A stretch of 64,000 nucleotides of DNA from NCBI RefSeq assembly GCF_001263205.1, contig NZ_CP012333.1, forward strand, positions 11,079,501 to 11,143,500. The letters are read 5' to 3'. The notes beneath the pieces were generated by a model that was not told where the DNA came from, made no database searches, and worked only from the letters and a program-made list of their open reading frames with translations. Positions 35,638 to 44,179 of the stretch are shown one piece after another (the first letter of the stretch is position 1; every line of letters starts with the position of its first letter). This DNA is from Labilithrix luteola. Lineage in GTDB: Bacteria > Myxococcota_A > Polyangia > Polyangiales > Polyangiaceae. The position numbers were made by a program, and so were the translations under genes.

Positions 35638-37011
35638 TCAAGCTCTCCAGTTCGAAAGCTCGCCGCCGTACTTCGCATCGCCGAACGTGGTGACGTCGCC
35701 ACCGAAGGCGTTGGCGATGCCGGTGAGCAAGCCGTTGTGCGGAACACCTTTGAAGTCGAGCATTCGCCCGCCTTTGAGGTACCAGCTGCCACCGGCCACG
35801 TACGTCGGAATGTCGTCGAGACCGTGGCCGTCGGACATGTTGTTCATGAAGACGATCATCGTGTTGTCGAAGACCGTGCCGGCGCCCTCCGGGATGCTCT
35901 TCAACTTCTCGATCGCATACGCGACCATCGCGTTGAAGAACGTGTCGACCTTCGCCTTTTGCGCCGTGAGCGAGGGCGAGTTTCCCCAGAAGTGCGCGAG
36001 GCTGTGGTGACTGCCACCCTCGGCGCCGCTCGGGTCGGCGGCCAGACCAACGGTGCCCTTGAACTCCGGACCGAGGAACGGAAAGCACACGAGGTCGTTG
36101 GCCGGGCCCATCATCATGAGTGTTGCGACGTTCGTCAAACCGCAGGCAAACGCGGTGGCGGCGAGGTCGATCTGCATCTTGAGGATCTTGTCGAAGTTGT
36201 GGTCGCTCGGCTGGATGCCGATGCCAGACGTTTGCGCGGGGAGTGAGCACGCGGCGGCCGCGATCGACAGCTCCTTCTCCAGGTTCGCGACGGAGTCCAG
36301 GTGGACCTGGATCTTTGCCTTGTCGTCGGCGCCGACCTTTTTCAACATCGCATCGAGGTCGCCGGAGACACCGTCGAGCACGCTCTTCTTTCGCGCGCGC
36401 GCGGCGGCGAGCTTTCCGTCGTTGCCGATCCCGAACCCGGCCAGCCGCGAAAACACCTTGTAGGGATCGATCTCGGGCGGATTGTCGTTCGGCACACCGT
36501 TGACCGCCGGGCCGTTGAACGAAAGGGCGCGCGAGTAGTAGTCTCCGTGGACGAAGTATGCGCTGAGTTGGAGAGAGCGGATCGGCGTCGGCGAGAGTTT
36601 CCCTGCCACGAACTGATCGACCGATATCGAATTACCGAGCGGCTGCGTGAATCCGTCGTTGATGACCGGCCCAGGTGCATCCATCGAACCAGTCAGCAGG
36701 TACGGAAGCGAGGTGTGTCCCGCGCCGTTGCGGGGAGAATCCTTCTCTGCCTGGATCGACAGGCCCTTCAGAACGACGAGATCGTTCTTGTGGGGCGTGA
36801 GCGGCGCGAACTGGTCGCTCAACGTGAGACTCGTCGCGCTTCCCGTCGGCCACCACTTCGGCATGACGCCGTTCGTCGACTGCAGAATCAACAGGCGCTT
36901 CGGATACGTCGGTGTATCTGCACGCCCCTTCCGTGAGCTGAGGAACGGGACGAGCATGAGCGCACCGCCGGCGGCAGCGATGAGATTGCGGCGTGTGATT
37001 CGGTGACTCAT
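35638..37011 (-). CDS. DUF1552 family protein with Tat-like signal
   Basis: 457 residues from the ATG at 37011, with GGAG at 37017-37020 on the minus strand. The N-terminus MSHRITRRNLIAAAGGALML is a twin-arginine-type signal, so the protein may be folded with cofactor before export. The DUF1552 body has LLILQSTNGVMPKWWP, GAGHTSLPYLLTG, DLVCFPFLGPEF, GSHHSLAHFWG and FDNTMIVFMNNMSDG, with the His-rich and Asp/Asn loops of an alkaline-phosphatase-like fold. The family nearly always follows a DUF1592/DUF1588/DUF1585 protein, as here (61 bp gap). The role is unknown; association with cytochrome-like partners is common in Planctomycetes and myxobacteria. Confidence 0.9.
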   Translation of the reverse strand: MSHRITRRNLIAAAGGALMLVPFLSSRKGRADTPTYPKRLLILQSTNGVMPKWWPTGSATSLTLSDQFAPLTPHKNDLVVLKGLSIQAEKDSPRNGAGHTSLPYLLTGSMDAPGPVINDGFTQPLGNSISVDQFVAGKLSPTPIRSLQLSAYFVHGDYYSRALSFNGPAVNGVPNDNPPEIDPYKVFSRLAGFGIGNDGKLAAARARKKSVLDGVSGDLDAMLKKVGADDKAKIQVHLDSVANLEKELSIAAAACSLPAQTSGIGIQPSDHNFDKILKMQIDLAATAFACGLTNVATLMMMGPANDLVCFPFLGPEFKGTVGLAADPSGAEGGSHHSLAHFWGNSPSLTAQKAKVDTFFNAMVAYAIEKLKSIPEGAGTVFDNTMIVFMNNMSDGHGLDDIPTYVAGGSWYLKGGRMLDFKGVPHNGLLTGIANAFGGDVTTFGDAKYGGELSNWRA

Positions 37012-37072
37012 TGAAACTCCTCGCTCGAGAATCGGAAGACCACTCGCTCGTTCGCGTTGCGGCCCTGGGCGG

Positions 37073-38725
37073 TCACGGACTTTCTCCTGCAGCCGGGACG
37101 CGATAGCGGAAGGCCTGTGACGTCGCGACGGCGACGAGCAATTCCTGAATATCGAACTTGGATTTCGCAAAGGCGTCGTCGACCGCCTGCAGGGTCGCCG
37201 TATCGGCGTCGCCCTCGCGCCGCATGAGCGCGTAACGCAACCAGTGCCGCGCAAAGCAGTCTTTGGCGTCACGGCTGTCGGCAATGGCACGAACGAAGCC
37301 AGGCGTGTCCTCGAACGTGATGGTTGCCCCCGACGGGAGCGTCAAAGAGCCACTCGCGTCGATGGGCAAACCGTTCTCCGTCGCGACGTATCGACCGATG
37401 GCGTCGTAATGCCCGAATGCGAAGCCCGGCGGATCGAGCTTGTCGTGGCACGTATTGCAACCGGGCGACGCGTGGGTTTGTTCGAAGAGCTGTCGAATGG
37501 TGATCTTCTCTCCCGGCTTCGCGGAAGGCGGCAGGAACGCCTTCGGGGGAGGTGGAAGCACCGCGCAGAGGATCTCCGTTTGAACGAGCTTGCCTCGCTT
37601 CACCGGATTCTCGGCCGAAGGATCGGACGCGGTCGCGAGCACGGAGGCATGAGTCAGGATGCCGATGCGCTGCGCAGGATCGAGCTCCACGCGCTGGGCG
37701 CCCGTGCCGCTCGGAGGCTTCACGCCGTAAAGCGGCGCAAGAGAGCCGTCGATGATCGAATACGATGCGGTCATCAACGACGACCAGCTGTGATCTCCGT
37801 CGAGGATGACGGAGGCGGCGAACGCTTGCGTCTCCTGCTGCATCGCCGTCGCGACTGCCACGCTGTAATCGGGAAACATCGCCGGGTTCTTGGGTGCCGT
37901 CGGAAGACTTCCGATGCCGAGCCATTGCGTGGTGAAGTCCGCAATCATGCCTCGCGCGTTCGGAGTCGCGAGCAAACGGCGCGCGTGGGCGGCGACCTTG
38001 TCGACGGTGTCGAGCTGGTTCCGATCGGCATCGGCGGAGAGCGCGGCGTCGGGCGGGCCCTTCGTCAGATAGTAGGAGAGGCGCGACGCGACCTCGTAGG
38101 GCCCCAGTTTGACGAGGCTGCCCTCGAACTGGAGCGGCATTGCGGCTGCTTCCCAGTGATAGAGGAAGCTCGGCGCGTTGAGGATCACCTCGTAGACCAT
38201 TCGCATCGCGGTCGCGAAGTCCGAGCTCCCACGCTGGGTCGCGAACACGCGATGCAGCCGCGTGAGCTCGTCGGCAAGCGGCGGCCGTCGATAGGCCTTT
38301 CGCGTGAAGGCGGCGATGGCTGTCTGCGCGCAGGCGTCTTCACCTGTCGCTGGATCGCACGGAAGGCTCGCGACCAGGCTCGGTTGGAACGCCTCGAGGA
38401 TCTGGTCCGAGGCGTCGAGGAGCGTGCTCAGGTCGTTCTGGTTCATCAATCCCGGTCGAACGAACCCGCTGTCGTTCTTGGGATCGGTCGGCAGGCTCAC
38501 CGTCGGCCGAGTCGGGAGCTCGAGGATCTGGGCAATCGTGTTGAGGTACTCGGTCGACGTGAGGCGCTGCAGACCGAGCTGCCCGGCGCTCCCGGCGCCT
38601 GGCTCCGATCCGTTCCCGTTTCCGTTTCCGTTCGGGTCGTCTTCACCGATATGCCCGATACAAGCCGCGGTCGCTGCGCACAGAATGGCGGTCACGCCGA
38701 ACCAGGGAGCGCGGATCAGGTTCAT
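37073..38725 (-). CDS. DUF1592/DUF1588/DUF1585-domain lipoprotein with CxxCH motif
   Basis: 550 residues from the ATG at 38725. The signal MNLIRAPWFGVTAILCAATAAC ends in a lipobox. The order of domains follows the family: DUF1587 (LQRLTSTEYLNTIAQIL), DUF1595 (FTRKAYRRPPLADELTRL), DUF1592 (about 200-335, with SRLSYYLTKGPPD and WLGI), DUF1588 (about 350-455, PVKRGKLVQTEILC and CNTCHDKLDPPGFAFGHYD) and DUF1585 (FARHWLRYALMRRE). CNTCH is a c-type haem-like CxxCH motif. Electron transfer or haem-linked oxidation in the envelope is suggested but not shown. The upstream gap to a kinase gene is 362 bp. Confidence 0.92.
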   Translation of the reverse strand: MNLIRAPWFGVTAILCAATAACIGHIGEDDPNGNGNGNGSEPGAGSAGQLGLQRLTSTEYLNTIAQILELPTRPTVSLPTDPKNDSGFVRPGLMNQNDLSTLLDASDQILEAFQPSLVASLPCDPATGEDACAQTAIAAFTRKAYRRPPLADELTRLHRVFATQRGSSDFATAMRMVYEVILNAPSFLYHWEAAAMPLQFEGSLVKLGPYEVASRLSYYLTKGPPDAALSADADRNQLDTVDKVAAHARRLLATPNARGMIADFTTQWLGIGSLPTAPKNPAMFPDYSVAVATAMQQETQAFAASVILDGDHSWSSLMTASYSIIDGSLAPLYGVKPPSGTGAQRVELDPAQRIGILTHASVLATASDPSAENPVKRGKLVQTEILCAVLPPPPKAFLPPSAKPGEKITIRQLFEQTHASPGCNTCHDKLDPPGFAFGHYDAIGRYVATENGLPIDASGSLTLPSGATITFEDTPGFVRAIADSRDAKDCFARHWLRYALMRREGDADTATLQAVDDAFAKSKFDIQELLVAVATSQAFRYRVPAAGESP

Positions 38726-39087
38726 CCTCGATTCGTTCCCAGACGCCGCGTCTTCCGTGGCTCCAAAATCGAATGAATCGACAAGCCACGCACGGAACGA
38801 ATTCATCCGCAACGAGGAAATGCGGATCGAAACCTTCCGTCGCTCGTGGCGAGAGCGCGACGCGCTCGGCCACGTCGGACAACGCGCGCGTCGACGTCGG
38901 TGACGAGATCATGGCGACGCGCGACACGCAAACGGTGACCCCGTCGTCACGACGTCGAGCCTGACGCGTTCGCGGTCGGCCGGTCGGACGGTCGTCGGGA
39001 GTTCGTCCGAAACACCGGGGATCCGACGGTTCGACACCTTCGGAGCCTCAAGGCTCCTGACGCTCGAGTGGCCGGCCGGTCTCGACT
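38726..39087. other. 362-bp divergent intergenic region
   Basis: No gene is supported. It should hold promoters for the DUF1592 gene (left) and the kinase operon (right). Two small inverted repeats are visible: ATCCGCA / TGCGGAT at 38805-38811 and 38821-38827, and GGAGCC-TCAA-GGCTCC at 39042-39057, the latter 31 bp before the kinase ATG. Either could be a binding site or a leader hairpin; there is no direct evidence. Confidence 0.5.
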
Positions 39088-40518
39088 ATGCTGACGCGTA
39101 TGGCCAGCCGACCGATCGCCCCTGGGGACATCGTCGCGGCCAAGTTTCGCATCGATCACCTGCTCGGCGAAGGCGGCATGGGCGTCGTGTTCGGCGCACA
39201 CCACCTTACCCTCAACGAGCGCGTTGCCATCAAGGTGCTCCGGCCGGAGGCGACCAGCGAGCCCGAAGCGGTCGCGCGCTTCCTGCGCGAAGCTCGCGCT
39301 GCGGTGAGGATCAAAGGGGAGCACGTCGCGCGGGTGCTCGACGTCGGAGCGCTCGACGACGGCACGCCATACATGGCGATGGAGTACCTGGAGGGTGCCG
39401 ATCTCGCGACCGTCGTGGAACGTCAAGGTCGCCTGCCCGTCGCGGCCACCATCGATTACGTGATGCAGGCTTCGGAGGCGCTCGCCGAGGCCCACGCGCT
39501 GGGCATCGTCCATCGCGACGTGAAACCGTCGAATCTCTTTCTCACCAAGCGCGTCGACGGCACGCCCTGCGTGAAGGTGCTCGACTTCGGCATTTCGAAG
39601 GTCACGAACCTCGCCGAAGGGCCCGAGTTCAGCATGACGCAGACGCAGGCCGTGCTCGGATCGCCGCAATACATGGCGCCGGAGCAGATGCGGTCGTCGC
39701 GCCGCGTGGACGCGCGCACCGACATCTGGTCGCTCGGCACCATCGTCCACGAGCTCCTCACGGGCGAGCCGCCCTTCTCCGCGCAGACGATGACGGAGCT
39801 GTGCGCGATGATCCTGCAGGATCCTGCTCCCTCGCTCCGTGCGCGCAGATCCGACGTGCCTCACGCGCTCGACGCGATCGTCGCGCGATGCCTCGAAAAG
39901 GATCCCTCTCGAAGGCCCGCGAGCGTGCTCGAGCTCGCGCAACAGCTCGCCCCCTTCGGCACTGGGATCGCGCACGCCGCCGCGGCTCGCATCGTGGGGG
40001 TCGATCGACACGTCGGGGTGAGCGGTCCGCGATTGCAGTCGCAAGCCTCGACGCCGGCGCTGGCCAGCTCGAGTCTCACCCAAGGGCCCGCCGGGGGGTT
40101 TTGGCGATCACGACGCGTCACACTCGTCGCCAGCGTCTCGGCGGCGCTCGTCGTTGCCATCGGCGTGATCTCGCTCAGCCTGACGAGACTCCGCGGGCGG
40201 ACACGCGTCGAGCCCGTGCCCGTCACCGACGTTGCGCTCGGAACACCGTCCGCGACGGCATCGGCGACGACGCTCGCGTCCGCCACGGCCAACGCTCCGG
40301 CGCTGGCGGAGGAGGTCGCCAACGCCGCCGACGCCGGCCTGGTCGCAGAGACGCCCGCACCTTCGGGCAAGGCCGTCGTGACGAAGAAGCCCGGCGTTCG
40401 TCCCCTCGCGACGAGCAGCGCCGCATCGAAGGCGTCCGGAGCCGCACCGCCTCCCCCAACGCCCCCCGAGCGGCCGGCACCTGTACCTGCAGCCACCGCT
40501 TCGTCTCGCTACGACTGA
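39088..40518 (+). CDS. Hanks-type serine/threonine protein kinase
   Basis: 476 residues; ATG at 39088, or 39100 four codons later. The kinase domain is at about 12-285: glycine loop GEGGMGVVFGA, catalytic Lys in VAIKVL, HRDVKPSN catalytic loop, DFGISK, and APEQM. The activation loop includes Thr residues that would be autophosphorylated. After a linker, one membrane segment (VTLVASVSAALVVAIGVISL) lies at about 347-366, with an Ala/Thr/Pro-rich outer tail, so the kinase faces the cytoplasm. The TPR-PEGA gene follows after 36 bp and a propeller lipoprotein overlaps that, giving a three-gene operon. The substrates are likely the local FHA-domain partners or its own operon, by inference. Confidence 0.95.
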   Translation: MLTRMASRPIAPGDIVAAKFRIDHLLGEGGMGVVFGAHHLTLNERVAIKVLRPEATSEPEAVARFLREARAAVRIKGEHVARVLDVGALDDGTPYMAMEYLEGADLATVVERQGRLPVAATIDYVMQASEALAEAHALGIVHRDVKPSNLFLTKRVDGTPCVKVLDFGISKVTNLAEGPEFSMTQTQAVLGSPQYMAPEQMRSSRRVDARTDIWSLGTIVHELLTGEPPFSAQTMTELCAMILQDPAPSLRARRSDVPHALDAIVARCLEKDPSRRPASVLELAQQLAPFGTGIAHAAAARIVGVDRHVGVSGPRLQSQASTPALASSSLTQGPAGGFWRSRRVTLVASVSAALVVAIGVISLSLTRLRGRTRVEPVPVTDVALGTPSATASATTLASATANAPALAEEVANAADAGLVAETPAPSGKAVVTKKPGVRPLATSSAASKASGAAPPPPTPPERPAPVPAATASSRYD

Positions 40519-40554
40519 CGACGGCGAGGGCGCACCGCGTTATGCTGCCGGGCG

Positions 40555-41538
40555 ATGAGTGGCGCCCGATGGCGTTCGCGGTGGGCCATCGCGACGAGCT
40601 TCCTTCTTCCTACGCTCTGCATCTGCTCCTGTCTCGCCGCGTCGCGTGAGGCGTTCGCAGCGGATGCCCCCCAGACCGGCTCGGCCGCGTCCGCCGAGGA
40701 GCTGTTCCAACAGGCGCGCGTCCTCGTCGAGAAAGGTCGCTACGACGAGGCGTGCCCGAAGCTCGAAGAGAGCCATCGCCTCGAGCCCGCCGTCGGCACC
40801 CAATTCAATCTCGCGGATTGCTACGAGCACCTCGGACGCGCGGCGAGTGCGCACGCGACATTCTTGAAGGTCGCGGCCATCGCACGGGCGGCCGGCAAAT
40901 TCGAGCGTGAAAAGAGCGCCAATGAGCGTGCACGAGCCCTCGAACCACGGCTCGCGAAGCTGCACCTCGTCGTGAAAGCGAGTGCTCCCGGGCTCGAGCT
41001 CCGCCTCGACGATGCGCCGCTTGCGCGTGAGGACTGGCAGACGCCCTTGCCCGTCGACCCGGGTTCCCACCGGGTGACGGCGGCGGCCCCCGATCACCGG
41101 ACGTTCGAGACCACCATCGTCGCCAAAGAGAGCACCACGCTCGATCTCGATGTCCCGCCACTCGTCGACACTCGGCCCGCGGTCACCATCCCGACGACTC
41201 CCGCGCCATCGTCGCCCCAGCGAACGCTCGCGCTCGTGACCGGCGGTGTGGGTGTCGTCGCGGTCGGCGTGGGGACGGTCTTCGGCATCCTCGCGCTCTC
41301 TCACCACTCGAACGCCGAAAGCGCGTGCGCTTCCGACATGTACCAATTTCGATGCCCCACCGAAAACGGCGCTTCGGAGTGGAATGCCGCGCGCACGGCG
41401 GGCAACCTTTCGACGGCCGGCTTCATCGCCGGCGGCGTTCTGCTCGCCGGCGCCGCCGTCCTGTGGTTCACCGCTCCGCGCGCACACACACGCGTGGGCG
41501 CTTCGGCATCGGGCATCGTCGCTGCGGGGACGTTTTGA
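40555..41538 (+). CDS. TPR and PEGA-like domain membrane protein
   Basis: 327 residues. N-terminal signal/anchor (about 10-34, ending AFAAD). TPR-like helices at about 45-140 (AEELFQQARVLVEKGRYDEACPKLEES, GTQFNLADCYEHLGR) and a PEGA-like beta segment at 145-215 (KLHLVVKASAPGLELRLDDAPL, PVDPGSHRVTAAAPDH). Two membrane segments follow at about 230-252 and 285-308. Such kinase-linked TPR-PEGA proteins are common in myxobacteria and are thought to be sensory or scaffolding partners of surface kinases. Begins 36 bp behind the kinase gene; the next gene starts inside its stop codon region. Confidence 0.85.
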   Translation: MSGARWRSRWAIATSFLLPTLCICSCLAASREAFAADAPQTGSAASAEELFQQARVLVEKGRYDEACPKLEESHRLEPAVGTQFNLADCYEHLGRAASAHATFLKVAAIARAAGKFEREKSANERARALEPRLAKLHLVVKASAPGLELRLDDAPLAREDWQTPLPVDPGSHRVTAAAPDHRTFETTIVAKESTTLDLDVPPLVDTRPAVTIPTTPAPSSPQRTLALVTGGVGVVAVGVGTVFGILALSHHSNAESACASDMYQFRCPTENGASEWNAARTAGNLSTAGFIAGGVLLAGAAVLWFTAPRAHTRVGASASGIVAAGTF

Positions 41539-42713
41539 GAGCTCGTCGTTTCGCTTCCTCGATCGTCGTCGTGTGGGCCGCGTTCGGCTCGTGGCTCGGA
41601 TGCAACGCCATCCTCGGCAACGAAGCCGCCGTGTTCGACCCGATCGATTCGCTGGGCGCCGAAGCCGGTCCCGGTCCCGACGTGGTCACGTCGAGCGATA
41701 GCTCGTTCCCCGACTCTGCCATCCCCAACGACGGCAACACGTGCGTCGACGTCGACAAAAATCCCGCGCATTGCGGGCGATGCGGGCACGACTGCCTCGG
41801 CGGCGCCTGCGTCTCGGGGCGATGCCAGCCCATCCTCGTGGCCTCGGACAACGAGGGGCCTAGCGCCATCGCGATCGACCACAGCCACGTCTACTGGACC
41901 AACAGCGAGACCGGCGAGCTTCATCGTGCGCCGATTGCCGGCGACGCAGGCAGCGAGGTTCTCTACGCGAACGACGCCGGCTTCGGCACTCGGTTCGACG
42001 TCCATGGCGAAAACGTCTACTTCGTGCGCATTGGGGACAGCTCGATCCTCCAGTGTCCGAAGTCCGGCTGCGGCTCGACCGCCCCCACCCCGATTGCGAC
42101 CGCTGCACAGGTCCCGAGCGCACTCCTCGTCAACGACGCGGGCGCTCTTTTCTGGACGGAGCTCGATCCCGACGGCGGCATCGGCACCTGCGATCTGCCG
42201 TGCACCGGCACGGTCACCTACCGCGTCTCCCACGAGACGAGGCCGACGTTCTTGGCCGTCGACGGTCCGGCACTCTTCTGGACCACGCTCGGCCCGTCGC
42301 AGGTCCGCGGGCAGTCTGCGCCGGGCGACGAAGCCCGCACGCTCACGAGTAAGCAGTTCCTGTCCGACGTGAAGGTCGCGGGGGAGCGCGTCTTCTACAC
42401 GAACCTCGGCGAGGCCGCGCGCGTCGTCTTCCGTGACGGCGGCGGCGACATGGCGCTGCCGAAGGCCGGCACGAACATCGGCCCGCTCGCCACCGACGGC
42501 GCGGACGTCTACTTCGCCGAACAAAGCGATCAGGGCCGGATCTTCCGCTGCCCCGTCACTGGCTGCGCCGCTGCCCCCGAGGTCATCGCCACGAGCCAGG
42601 GGCGTCCGACGGCCCTCGCCGTCGACGCCGTCAGTATCTACTGGACCAATTCGGGCGCCACCCAGACCGACGGCGGCACCGCCGGCCCGGGCGTCATGCG
42701 CCTCGCCAAGTAG
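41535..42713 (+). CDS. beta-propeller-like lipoprotein
   Basis: 392 residues. The start is TTG at 41535, overlapping the previous stop (TTGA), and it gives a proper lipoprotein signal MRARRFASSIVVVWAAFG...WLGC with lipobox; longer upstream readings lie antisense/out of character. A short Cys module (CVDVDKNPAHCGRCGHDC) precedes seven or so repeating strands of VYWTNSET, VYFVRIGD, LFWTELDP, LFWTTLGP, VFYTNLGE, VYFAEQSD and IYWTNSGA, the pattern of a YWTD/beta-propeller surface receptor. Probably the outer partner of the kinase/TPR pair, binding a ligand on the outside. Convergent with the broken S41 gene, 15 bp away. Confidence 0.8.
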   Translation: MRARRFASSIVVVWAAFGSWLGCNAILGNEAAVFDPIDSLGAEAGPGPDVVTSSDSSFPDSAIPNDGNTCVDVDKNPAHCGRCGHDCLGGACVSGRCQPILVASDNEGPSAIAIDHSHVYWTNSETGELHRAPIAGDAGSEVLYANDAGFGTRFDVHGENVYFVRIGDSSILQCPKSGCGSTAPTPIATAAQVPSALLVNDAGALFWTELDPDGGIGTCDLPCTGTVTYRVSHETRPTFLAVDGPALFWTTLGPSQVRGQSAPGDEARTLTSKQFLSDVKVAGERVFYTNLGEAARVVFRDGGGDMALPKAGTNIGPLATDGADVYFAEQSDQGRIFRCPVTGCAAAPEVIATSQGRPTALAVDAVSIYWTNSGATQTDGGTAGPGVMRLAK

Positions 42714-42728
42714 TGCAACCTCGCGGCT

Positions 42729-43957
42729 TCACGCGCGCAGCAACCGGCGCAGCTCCGCGATGCCTGCTTGGAGAATGTCCGCTCCTTCGCTGACGGTGAC
42801 GTCGGGTCGAAAGAGCGACCGAGGAGCGTCCCAGACGTCGTACACCGGTTCGGCGGAGTATTGCGCCTGGACGCCCGTTCGATCGAGGCGAAGTGCAAAA
42901 ACCGCCGCGCCGAGAGCCGCCATGCGCGTGCCGACGATCCGCGCGCGGCCCAGCCCGCGCATGCCCATCGGAAAGCCTTCGGCCATGCTGCCGCTCCAGC
43001 GATCGACGAGCACGACGACCGGCGCGCTATACGTGAATGGCCCGCGCGGATCGACGTATTCGGTCCACGCATCCCCAAGACCGCGCCGCTGCGTCGACGC
43101 ATCTTGGCGTACGGCTTTCGTTGGGTGATGAAGCGGCCCATGATCGGACGCGCGACCGCCGTATCACCGCCGCCATTCCGACGAACATCGATGATGAGTC
43201 CTCGGGTTTCGCGCAGCTGGGCGAGCGCTCGATCGAAATCACCCGAGGCATCGCGATTGGCGAACGTCGCGATACGAATGTAACCGAGACCACCATCTAG
43301 CAGGTTCGACGAGATCGGCACCTCGGGTGTCTTCGCGGTCGACGAGAGCGTCACCGACCGCGTCGTCTTGTTCTGCGCATCGCGGATCGACAGCACCCGA
43401 GGTTGGCCGGTCAGGCCTGCAACAGCGACGTTCCACGCATACGACTCGGCTGCAGGATCGGGGCGTGCGAGACATCGGGGCATATGCTTTGCGGCCACGG
43501 TGGCGATGGCGACGTTGTCGATGGCGAGGATCTGATCGCCGGGTCGAAGTCCGACCGATGCCGGGGAACTACCTTCCTCGACGGCGACGATCCGCGCGAC
43601 GTCGGCCACGCGCTCGACGACCAAGTCGTATCCGGGCCAACGAGGAGCTCCCGGGGGCGGCGACGACAGATGGGTGTGAGCGTCATAAAGCTCGGCAAGC
43701 GTGGCGCGCATGACGTCGACGAACTCCTCGTCCGTCCGCGCCGCCATCGCCAGCGGTCGATAGACCGTCCTCACTTTTTGCCAGTCGGTCGTCTTCTCCG
43801 CAAAGTAGCAATATCGCTCCGCGAGCGTTCGCCAGAGCTCGTCGAAATCTTCCTCCACAGTCACGTCGCTCGGCGGTTCGGCGGCGTAGGCCCGCGTGGA
43901 AGCCAACGCAACGGCACCACCGCAAAAGACGCGACGACCGATCTTCCGAATTTTCAC
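42729..43957 (-). pseudogene. S41-family (C-terminal processing) peptidase, frameshifted
   Basis: The GTG at 43957 has GGAGGAG upstream on the minus strand and opens a Tat-like export signal (VKIRKIGRRVFCGGAV...AYAA). The first frame carries the S41 N-terminal and PDZ-like region (LRPGDQILAIDNVAI) and LLDGGLGYIRIATF...GLIIDVRRNGGGDT. Between about 43110 and 43075 the homology passes to another frame, which reads DAWTEYVDPRGPFTY and VVVLVDRWSGSMAEGF (the active-site Ser region) to a TGA at 42729. The shift fits loss of one base. It is either a recent pseudogene or an assembly error, because all the downstream codons remain intact. If real, the catalytic Ser/Lys half is lost. Confidence 0.85.
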
Positions 43958-44123
43958 GCCGTCCAAGCTCCTCCGGCCCGATGGTACATGGGCCCCGTCT
44001 CTCCGTCGGGTGGCCCACCCGGTTAATTTCAGCCCAAGGGCGATTCTCGACTTTTTCGTCGGGCGGCGAGCGGCCGGGTCGATCCGACGACGATTTTCGA
44101 TAGTGATGCCCATGCCGACGCAC

Positions 44124-44156
44124 AAAACGCGAAGGGCCCCCGAACGAGGGCCCTTC
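44124..44156 (-). terminator. rho-independent terminator of the FHA-ABC gene
   Basis: Nine-base stem GAAGGGCCC/GGGCCCTTC (44131-44139 with 44148-44156), eight-base loop, followed on the minus strand by GCGTTTTG. It begins 24 bp past the stop at 44180. Confidence 0.8.
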
Positions 44157-44179
44157 ACATCACACGCCGCGGTGGACGG

